A stretch of 9,056 nucleotides of DNA from Desulfarculus sp. Its GTDB lineage: Bacteria > Desulfobacterota > Desulfarculia > Desulfarculales > Desulfarculaceae. Where the stretch lies: contig JAIUYB010000061.1 of the NCBI GenBank assembly GCA_020216625.1, forward strand, positions 1 to 9,056, given 5' to 3'. This document shows positions 1 through 4,340 of this stretch, one piece after another. The notes under the pieces are model-generated. The model was not told where the DNA came from and made no database searches. It saw nothing but the letters and a program-made list of their open reading frames with translations. A program made the position numbers and the translations under genes. The stretch's first letter is position 1; every line of letters begins with the position of its first letter.

Positions 1-1
1 C

Positions 2-208
2 CCCTTGGTGGGCTCGGTGCACCTGGCGGATTTCATGGCTCGCAGCCTGGGTCTGGGCCATTCCGGCAACCCGGACCGACCGGAGGTAAAACCCGCGGTG
101 CTCACCGGGTTGGGACTCACCCGCGACCGGTTGAGCCTGATAAAGGAAAAGCTCAACACCCGGCGTCCAGCCGTGATCGGCCTTTGGCAGGCCATGATCA
201 AAGGCTGA
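2..208 (+). CDS. HDOD-type protein, C-terminal fragment (partial at left edge)
   Basis: The reading frame is open from the first bases of the window to a TGA at 206-208, so this is the end of a gene that starts upstream; the TTG at 5 is internal and not a likely start. The visible 68 or so residues begin with PLVGSVHLADFMARSLGLG and continue through a GLTRDRLSLIKEKL helix. The pattern of a V-H-x-A-D helix, then ARSLGLG with a following GN, then a 'GL' helix is what I know from the end of HDOD (HD-related output) domains in signalling proteins of Deltaproteobacteria. HDOD proteins act as cytoplasmic regulators, often fused to or next to two-component modules. The catalytic HD residues, if any, lie off the window. 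The gene converges on the thioesterase gene with 23 nt between stop codons. Family assignment is by pattern recognition from a short tail. Confidence 0.6.
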   Translation, partial: PLVGSVHLADFMARSLGLGHSGNPDRPEVKPAVLTGLGLTRDRLSLIKEKLNTRRPAVIGLWQAMIKG

Positions 209-231
209 GGCGCCTCCCTCGCCAGGTTGGC

Positions 232-675
232 TCAGGCCGGCTGACCCTCCTCGAAGGCTCGCATACGCTCCAGGAATTCGCTGGGAATGGCGGTGGGCTT
301 GCGCTGGCCCAGGTGCCAGGCCACCGCTTTGGTGGAGCCCGTGGCGGCCAGCAGGTCCTCCTCCGGCAGCCAGACCGCATAATAAAAAGTGAACTTGGCC
401 TTGCCCCAGTCGGCGGCGCGCACGTGCACCTGCACCTGGTGATGGTGCAGCACCGGCGACAGGTAGTTGCACTCGGCCCGGGTGATGACCAGCGAAATGG
501 GCGAGGCGGGGGGGAGGAAGATGCCCAGGGCCCGCAGGTAGCCCACCCGCCCCTCCTCGAAATAGGTCAGGTATCTCGCGTTGTTGACGTGGCCGAAGGC
601 GTCCAGGTCGGAAAAGCGGGGGTTGAACTGCACCTGGAAGCGGAACGGGGCCAGAGGATGATCCGGATTGGGCAT
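232..675 (-). CDS. 4HBT (YbgC/FcbC-like) acyl-CoA thioesterase
   Basis: A 147-aa single-domain hotdog-fold protein, the usual length for the 4-hydroxybenzoyl-CoA thioesterase family, which hydrolyses acyl-CoA thioesters in the cytoplasm. The N-terminal signature RFSDLDAFGHVNNARYLTYF (residues 20-39) matches the family active-site segment: D25 aligns with the catalytic Asp of the Pseudomonas 4HBT enzyme, and G28-H29-V30-N31-N32 is the classic turn before the long hot-dog helix (E40/E41-G42-R43). The start is fixed: an in-frame TAA lies four codons upstream (685-687) inside the Shine-Dalgarno GGAGGT (687-692), leaving only this ATG, with an 11-nt spacer that is slightly long. It is the last gene of a four-gene minus-strand operon, 37 nt after the 118-aa gene. 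The substrate cannot be told from sequence; short- or medium-chain or aromatic acyl-CoA are all possible. Confidence 0.9.
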   Translation of the reverse strand: MPNPDHPLAPFRFQVQFNPRFSDLDAFGHVNNARYLTYFEEGRVGYLRALGIFLPPASPISLVITRAECNYLSPVLHHHQVQVHVRAADWGKAKFTFYYAVWLPEEDLLAATGSTKAVAWHLGQRKPTAIPSEFLERMRAFEEGQPA

Positions 676-712
676 GGCGCGCGATTACCTCCGCTTGGGG
701 CCGCCGGGCGGG

Positions 713-1069
713 CTATTTCGGCCGCCGGGTGGTCAGGCTCAACACCTTGGCTGGCCCGGGAGCGGGCTCGGTCGTCTGTGTCGTGGCCTGGGACGGCGTC
801 TCCCGTGGCTCCTGTGTCTGGGGTTCGGCCGGCCGGGGGGGAGCCAGGCGCTTGAGCATCATCGCCACCCCACCCATGGTGAACTCATCGCCGTCGATGT
901 ATTCCTCGCGCAGGATCCAGGTCAGCTCCTGGGTCGGAACCGCCAGGATCAACAGGCGCAGGTGCCACCAGCCGGGTTTGTGGTCGGCCAGGATCTCCTC
1001 CACCCGGGCGTGGATCATGGGCTTGCCGCCCTGATGGATGAGCACGATGTCGCCGGGCCGGGTGATCAT
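713..1069 (-). CDS. Conserved hypothetical protein with disordered C-terminal tail
   Basis: A 118-aa protein of unknown function. Residues 1-75 form a compact, probably beta-rich domain starting MITRPGDIVLIHQGGKPMI, with the aromatic stretch KPGWWHL and then TWILREEYIDGDEFTMGG; I have an impression of similar small proteins in Desulfobacterota but know no named family. Residues 76-118 are rich in Pro, Gln, Thr and Glu and are almost certainly disordered, ending in basic TTRRPK. The start ATG overlaps the stop of the upstream kinase as ATGA (1066-1069), and a GAGGTG Shine-Dalgarno lies 5 nt before it (1075-1080), so the two are translationally coupled. There is no signal peptide, membrane segment or catalytic motif. 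Coupling to the kinase and the thioesterase suggests a shared role, but none can be named. Confidence 0.8.
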   Translation of the reverse strand: MITRPGDIVLIHQGGKPMIHARVEEILADHKPGWWHLRLLILAVPTQELTWILREEYIDGDEFTMGGVAMMLKRLAPPRPAEPQTQEPRETPSQATTQTTEPAPGPAKVLSLTTRRPK

Positions 1070-2028
1070 GCCGCCACCTCTGGATTCCGGCGCTGAAACT
1101 CGGCCATGGTGGTTTCCAGGCGGGTCTGGAACTCGGCCTGATCCAGGCTGTATTCCTGGGTGCCGTGGCAGGCCACGGCATAGGAGGCCAGGGTGGCCCC
1201 CCAGACGCAGGCCCGGGGCAGGTCCAGGCCCAGCGCCAACCCCTTGAGCAGGCCGGCGCGATAGGCGTCGCCAGCCCCGGTGGGGTCCACCACCTGGCTG
1301 GGCGGGGTGACCGGGATCTGGGCGGTGCGGCCGCCGCGCTCCACCACCTGCGAGCCCTGCTCACCCTTGGTGGTGATGACCGCCCCCACCACCCCCAGCA
1401 GACCCTCCAGGTCCAGGCCGGTCTTGCGGCTGATGACCTCCAGCTCGTAGTCGTTGCTGATCAGCACCATGGCGTCCTGGATGGCCTCCCGGAGCACCGG
1501 GCCTTCCAGAATGTTCAGCGACTGGCCAGGGTCATAGATGAAGGGCGTCCGGCGCTGGCGCAAGGCGCGGGGCAGGCCGGTCATGTCCTCGAAGTTGCCT
1601 GGGGAGATGATGACCAGGCTGTCGGCGGGGTCCAACTCGGCGCAGTCGAACTGGCAGGAGCAGAGCATGGCCCCGGGGTTGAAGCCGGTGATCTGGTTGC
1701 GGGCCTGGTCGGTGGTGATGAAGGCCCCGGCGGTGTACTGCTCTGGCACCACCCGCACCCGTCCAGTCTCGATGCCGTTGGTGCGCAGCCAATCCAGATA
1801 GCGGTCGCCATCCCGGCCCAGGCAACCCAGGACCACCGGGGTCTCGCCCAGTTGCGACAGACCGAAGGCGATGTTGCCGGCGGTTCCCCCCAGCCACTCC
1901 TGCAGGCCGTCCACGTTGAAGCAGACGTTGAGCATGTGGATCTTGTCGGGCAGGATGTGATCGGCGAAACGGCCGCCGAAGGTCATGATGCGGTCATAGG
2001 CCAGGGAGCCGGAAACGTAGATCTGCAC
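1066..2028 (-). CDS. PfkB-family (adenosine kinase-like) carbohydrate/nucleoside kinase
   Basis: A 320-aa ribokinase/PfkB-fold kinase, which transfers the ATP gamma-phosphate to a sugar or nucleoside hydroxyl in the cytosol. The N-terminus reads VSGSLAYDRI (5-14); the first PfkB signature is the diglycine segment WLGGTAGNIAFGLSQLG (45-61), which shapes the substrate lid. The second signature DPTGAGDAYRAG starts at residue 248, giving the anion hole G251-A252-G253 and the catalytic base D254, all intact. The FNVDGLQ lid region and overall form resemble the bacterial adenosine-kinase-like branch more than ribokinase or fructokinase, so adenosine or another nucleoside is a reasonable but unproven substrate. 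The start is GTG, chosen because GAGGAG lies 6 nt upstream (2035-2040). It begins 19 nt after the 111-aa gene and its TGA overlaps the next ATG, so it is the central gene of the operon. Confidence 0.9.
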   Translation of the reverse strand: MQIYVSGSLAYDRIMTFGGRFADHILPDKIHMLNVCFNVDGLQEWLGGTAGNIAFGLSQLGETPVVLGCLGRDGDRYLDWLRTNGIETGRVRVVPEQYTAGAFITTDQARNQITGFNPGAMLCSCQFDCAELDPADSLVIISPGNFEDMTGLPRALRQRRTPFIYDPGQSLNILEGPVLREAIQDAMVLISNDYELEVISRKTGLDLEGLLGVVGAVITTKGEQGSQVVERGGRTAQIPVTPPSQVVDPTGAGDAYRAGLLKGLALGLDLPRACVWGATLASYAVACHGTQEYSLDQAEFQTRLETTMAEFQRRNPEVAA

Positions 2029-2034
2029 GCGGTT

Positions 2035-2040
2035 CTCCTC
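2035..2040 (-). promoter_or_regulatory. Ribosome binding site of the PfkB-type kinase
   Basis: GAGGAG on the minus strand, 6 nt before a GTG codon at 2026-2028. It decides the non-ATG start of the kinase; it lies in the 19-nt gap after the 111-aa gene. Confidence 0.75.
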
Positions 2041-2047
2041 GCTGATG

Positions 2048-2383
2048 TCAATCGCCCCGGTCGACGAGATGCTTCAGGGCCAGCTCCGCCCAGGCTCGGG
2101 CCGCCTCCAGACCGGCCGGGTCCGGGGGCAGGCCGCAGGTATCGCCCTCCGGGTCCAGGCTGAAACAGGCTCCGCCCTCCAGGCGGCAGACCATCCAACC
2201 CGGCTCGCCGGGGGGCAGGAAGGGCTTGTCGTTGATCCGGTAGACGGTGAAGCACTCATCGTCGCAGCGCAGGCTGTAGGCCCGCCCGCCCTCGCGGATC
2301 CGGATCGCCTGGCGCAGCAGCCCGCGCGTCGCGAAGGCCGCCCGCACCGCCGCGAACAATTGGTCCCGGGGGTCGGGTTCCAT
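2048..2383 (-). CDS. Hypothetical protein, 111 aa, first gene of the kinase operon
   Basis: A 111-aa soluble protein that I do not recognise. It opens with an amphipathic helix (DQLFAAVRAAFATRG, residues 7-21), followed by what looks like a small antiparallel sheet: AYSLRC, FTVYRIND, GWMVCRLEGG, ACFSLD. It ends with an acidic alpha helix (AARAWAELALKHLVDRGD). Five cysteines are spread at 40, 44, 66, 73 and 83; C40 and C44 (CDDEC) are close enough to bind a metal together with others, but this is only a possibility. No signal peptide or transmembrane segment is present. It is real because it starts just after a strong promoter, ends 19 nt before the kinase, and keeps the operon's strand and spacing. 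The ribosome site is weak (GGGAAGG about 9-13 nt before the ATG). Confidence 0.75.
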   Translation of the reverse strand: MEPDPRDQLFAAVRAAFATRGLLRQAIRIREGGRAYSLRCDDECFTVYRINDKPFLPPGEPGWMVCRLEGGACFSLDPEGDTCGLPPDPAGLEAARAWAELALKHLVDRGD

Positions 2384-2399
2384 GGCCAGCCGCCTTCCC

Positions 2400-2417
2400 G
2401 CCGCATTACCGTGCGGC
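2400..2417 (-). other. 5' leader stem-loop of the kinase operon
   Basis: A perfect 6-bp stem, GCCGCA / TGCGGC, with a 6-nt loop. From the promoter placement the transcript should start near 2419, so this hairpin would sit at the very 5' end of the mRNA, where such stems are known to protect against 5'-dependent decay. No known riboswitch motif is seen. Confidence 0.4.
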
Positions 2418-2425
2418 TGATCGGA

Positions 2426-2454
2426 AATCTAGCGTTGGCTTGGAGTTGTGTCAA
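2426..2454 (-). promoter_or_regulatory. sigma70-type promoter of the four-gene kinase operon
   Basis: On the minus strand the -35 box is a perfect TTGACA (2449-2454), followed by a 17-nt spacer and the -10 box TAGATT (2426-2431, 4 of 6 to consensus). The predicted start is near 2419, about 36 nt before the ATG at 2383. It lies between the bzaF-like gene and the operon, so the operon need not depend on read-through from the riboswitch-controlled transcript. Confidence 0.7.
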
Positions 2455-2491
2455 GGCGGGCGCGACCGTGGCCAAGGTGGGATCAGAAGCG

Positions 2492-2522
2492 CCGGGCCGG
2501 GGAGGGTCTCCCCCCGGCCCGG
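2492..2522. repeat. Strong GC-only inverted repeat between bzaF-like gene and kinase operon
   Basis: CCGGGCCGGGG (2492-2502) pairs perfectly with CCCCGGCCCGG (2512-2522) around a 9-nt loop. No T-tract follows on either strand, so it is not a canonical intrinsic terminator; it lies about 40 nt past the ThiC-paralogue stop and upstream of the operon promoter. It could protect the 3' end of the upstream transcript or block read-through in a Rho-dependent setting. Confidence 0.45.
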
Positions 2523-2539
2523 CCGCCACCGGGGCGCTC

Positions 2540-2559
2540 AAAAAGCGACGGAGGCGTCG
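2540..2559 (-). terminator. Weak intrinsic terminator after the bzaF-like gene
   Basis: Immediately after the TAG (2562-2564), the minus strand reads CGACG-CCTC-CGTCG, a 5-bp stem with a tetraloop, then C and TTTTT (2540-2544). Position and T-tract fit an intrinsic terminator, but the stem is short; the stronger GC hairpin at 2492-2522 follows it. Confidence 0.5.
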
Positions 2560-2561
2560 TT

Positions 2562-3869
2562 CTAGCGTTTGGCGCTTTCGGCCAACAGCCCGCCGAAAAC
2601 CGCGTTGGCCCCCTTGTTGGCGCAGAATTTCCCGCACATGGTGCAGACGTGGCTGTCTCCCTCGGGGCAGCGCTCGCCTCGGATGCGACGGGCGTCGTCG
2701 GGGAACAAGGCCAGGTCGTATTGTCTCTGCCAGTCCAGGTCGCGGCGGGCCTTGCTCATGGCCGCGTCCCGGCCCCGGCGTTCGGGATACTTGGCCAGGT
2801 CGCCGATGTGCACCGCCAGGCGGCTGACCTTCACGCCCTCGATCACATCCTCGCGGGTGGGCAGGGCCAGGTGCTCGGCCGGGGTGATGTAGCAGATCAG
2901 GTCCGCCCCAAAACGGGCGCTCTGGGCGGCTCCGATGGCGGCGGTGACATGGTCGTAGCCCGCGCCGATGTCGCAGGGCAAGGGTCCCAGCATGTAGTAG
3001 GGCGCGTGGTTGCTCATGCGCTTTTGCAGGTTGATGTTGGCCGCGATCTCATCCAGGGGCACGTGGCCCGGCCCCTCCACCATCATCTGGCAGCCCAGCT
3101 TGCGGCCCCACTCGGCCAGCTCGCAGTTGATCACCAGCTCCTGCACCATGGCCCGGTCGCTGCTGTCGGCGATGGCCCCGGCCCGGAAACCGTTGCCCAG
3201 GCTCAGGACCACGTCGTATTTCTTGAGGATGCCGGCCACCCGCTCGAACTGCTCGTAGAGCGGGTTCTCGCGGCCGTGCTTCATCATCCAGGCCACCATC
3301 GAGGCCCCACCCTTGCTCACCAGGCCGCCATAGCGGTAGCCCTGGCGCTCCAGGCGCAACAGGGTCTCGCGGTTGATGCCGCAGTGCACGGCCATGAAGC
3401 TGATGCCATCGGCGCACTGGCGCTCGATTAGGTCGAAGAGCATCTCGGCGTCCAGCTTGTTGGGGTCGCCGTACTTGCGTTCGGCCTCGCTGAAAGCCTG
3501 GTAGAGCGGCACGTTGCCCACCGGTAGCTCCACCGCCGCAAGGACCTCGCGCCGCACCAGGTCCAGGTCGCCGCCCACGCTCAGCTCCATCAGGGTGTCG
3601 GCCCCGGCGGCCTGGGCGGCCCGGGCTTTCGCCACCTCGGCGGCGACGTCGCAGATGTCGGTGCTGGTGCCGATGCTGGCGTTGACCTTGGTGGCCAGCC
3701 CCCGGCCGATGCCCACCACCCGGGCGGGCCGGTTGGTGTTCAGGGGGACCACGATCTGGCCCTCGGCGATGCGCGCCCGCACCAGCTCCGGCTCCAGGCC
3801 CTCGGCCCGGGCGATGGTCCGCATCTCCTCGTTGATCTGTCCGGCCTTGGCTATCTCCAAAATGCCCAT
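2562..3869 (-). CDS. bzaF: ThiC paralogue, probable 5-hydroxybenzimidazole synthase (BzaF)
   Basis: A 435-aa noncanonical radical-SAM enzyme of the ThiC family. ThiC turns aminoimidazole ribotide into HMP-phosphate for thiamin; its paralogue BzaF turns the same substrate into 5-hydroxybenzimidazole, the lower-ligand precursor of cobamides in anaerobes. Family features: GRGLATKVNASIG (55-67), VEGPGHVPL (264-272), DIGAGYDH (300-307), CYITPAEHLALP (326-337), DLAKYPERRGRDAAMSKAR (357-375), and a C-terminal cluster-binding C409-x2-C412-x3-C416. Against true ThiC it has GNGFRAG (225-231) for GDGLRPG and CX2CX3C for CX2CX4C, both suggesting a paralogue. It follows a cobalamin riboswitch and terminator rather than a TPP riboswitch, the regulation expected for cobamide synthesis. 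The start is ATG with GGAGGA 7 nt upstream (3877-3882); the frame stays open to 4166, but that extension runs through the riboswitch. ThiC remains the alternative. Confidence 0.85.
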   Translation of the reverse strand: MGILEIAKAGQINEEMRTIARAEGLEPELVRARIAEGQIVVPLNTNRPARVVGIGRGLATKVNASIGTSTDICDVAAEVAKARAAQAAGADTLMELSVGGDLDLVRREVLAAVELPVGNVPLYQAFSEAERKYGDPNKLDAEMLFDLIERQCADGISFMAVHCGINRETLLRLERQGYRYGGLVSKGGASMVAWMMKHGRENPLYEQFERVAGILKKYDVVLSLGNGFRAGAIADSSDRAMVQELVINCELAEWGRKLGCQMMVEGPGHVPLDEIAANINLQKRMSNHAPYYMLGPLPCDIGAGYDHVTAAIGAAQSARFGADLICYITPAEHLALPTREDVIEGVKVSRLAVHIGDLAKYPERRGRDAAMSKARRDLDWQRQYDLALFPDDARRIRGERCPEGDSHVCTMCGKFCANKGANAVFGGLLAESAKR

Positions 3870-3923
3870 GCCAAATTCCTCCGCTCTGGCACAACGCTGG
3901 TCCGGCGGCCCACCACGGACGGA

Positions 3924-3950
3924 GGGCGCCCACCGGCGCCCCCCGCGGGG
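3924..3950 (-). other. GC hairpins in the leader between terminator and bzaF start
   Basis: Between the terminator T-tract and the start codon the leader holds GGGCGCC (3924-3930) pairing with GGCGCCC (3935-3941) around a 4-nt loop, preceded in the transcript by the palindrome CCCCGCGGGG (3941-3950). The stems share base 3941, so they compete at the junction. They leave the Shine-Dalgarno at 3877-3882 free. A regulatory role is not shown. Confidence 0.35.
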
Positions 3951-3953
3951 AGC

Positions 3954-3997
3954 AAAAAAGGCAAATCCCCGATCCATGGTTGGATCGGGGATTTGCC
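3954..3997 (-). terminator. Riboswitch-controlled intrinsic terminator
   Basis: A perfect 17-bp stem, GGCAAATCCCCGATCCA (3981-3997, minus strand) with its complement (3960-3976), closed by the tetraloop ACCA and followed by TTTTTT (3954-3959). It lies about 24 nt after the cobalamin aptamer and 84 nt before the coding start, the layout of a transcriptional-attenuation riboswitch: ligand-bound aptamer favours termination and lowers expression of the gene. Confidence 0.92.
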
Positions 3998-4021
3998 ATC
4001 TCCCTCCACCGGGCTGGACAA

Positions 4022-4206
4022 GGAACGGCAGGTCTTCTGGCTGGTGGATCGCCCTACTCCCCGCGCCTTCCCGCCAATCTTGGGCCTCACAAAGGCCGTG
4101 ATCGGCAGTGGCTTCCTCGCGGGTTTCGTCCCCACTCACAGCGGCGGGTCCGCGCCGGATTCGCACCGGCTTCCCTCGCGCGCCCCCGCTAGGGGGCGAC
4201 CGTTCC
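4022..4206 (-). promoter_or_regulatory. Cobalamin (B12) riboswitch aptamer
   Basis: On the minus strand P1 is GGAACGG (4200-4206) pairing with CCGTTCC (4022-4028). Between them come, in order, a C/G-rich P2 arm, the hallmark GGGAAGCCGGTGCGAATCC segment with the P4 hairpin GCCGG-tgcgaat-CCGGC (4154-4170), CCGCCGCTGTGA, GCCACTG, a variable hairpin, GGCGGGAAGG, and the B12 box AGCCAGAAGACCTGCC (4027-4042), one base away from the consensus AGYCAGGAGACCUGCC. These elements and their order are diagnostic of the adenosylcobalamin-sensing class. The aptamer begins about 16 nt after the predicted transcription start and is followed by a strong terminator, so it should switch off the downstream ThiC paralogue when cobamide is plentiful. 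Confidence 0.96.
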
Positions 4207-4228
4207 CCGGGCTAAATTGTCGTCCCAA

Positions 4229-4257
4229 CCTATAACAGAGCCCCGGATGGCGGTCAA
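4229..4257 (-). promoter_or_regulatory. sigma70-type promoter of the riboswitch-bzaF unit
   Basis: On the minus strand TTGACC (4252-4257, 5 of 6 to the -35 consensus), a 17-nt spacer, and TATAGG (4229-4234, 4 of 6 to the -10). The predicted start near 4222 is just ahead of P1 of the riboswitch, as expected. Its -35 box directly abuts the -35 of the divergent histidine kinase promoter. Confidence 0.7.
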
Positions 4258-4287
4258 TTGCCAGGCAGGCGAAAAAAGCGCTATGAT
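4258..4287 (+). promoter_or_regulatory. sigma70-type promoter of the PAS histidine kinase
   Basis: TTGCCA (4258-4263, 5 of 6), an 18-nt spacer with an A6 run, and TATGAT (4282-4287, 5 of 6). The predicted start near 4294 leaves a leader of about 47 nt to the GTG start codon. Confidence 0.65.
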
Positions 4288-4330
4288 ATCTGAGAAACAA
4301 TGCATCGCCCCGCGCCTCCGGACCGCGAAT

Positions 4331-4335
4331 GGAGG
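4331..4335 (+). promoter_or_regulatory. Ribosome binding site deciding the histidine kinase start
   Basis: GGAGG, 5 nt before GTG at 4341. The in-frame ATG at 4329 overlaps this site and has no Shine-Dalgarno of its own, so GTG 4341 is the more likely start. Confidence 0.6.
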
Positions 4336-4340
4336 CCAGA

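Noticed and set aside
200..240. A terminator between the HDOD tail and the thioesterase gene (palindrome GAGGCGCCTC at 207-216)
   Set aside because: The palindrome is short, with no loop and no T-tract on either strand.
1165..2163. A 332-aa open frame on the plus strand opposite the PfkB kinase
   Set aside because: Antisense shadow; the kinase on the minus strand has both PfkB signatures and a good ribosome site.
2448..3431. A 327-aa open frame on the plus strand opposite the ThiC paralogue
   Set aside because: No recognisable domain, and it overlaps a highly conserved family on the other strand.
2562..3869. Calling the gene thiC (phosphomethylpyrimidine synthase)
   Set aside because: Possible by homology, but the upstream aptamer is of cobalamin type (B12 box, GGGAAGCCGGTGCGAATCC core) and not a TPP (THI-box) element, and the cluster motif spacing differs.
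3870..4166. N-terminal extension of the ThiC paralogue up to 4166
   Set aside because: The frame is open by chance through the terminator and the riboswitch; the conserved protein starts at MGILEIAK with its own ribosome site at 3877-3882.
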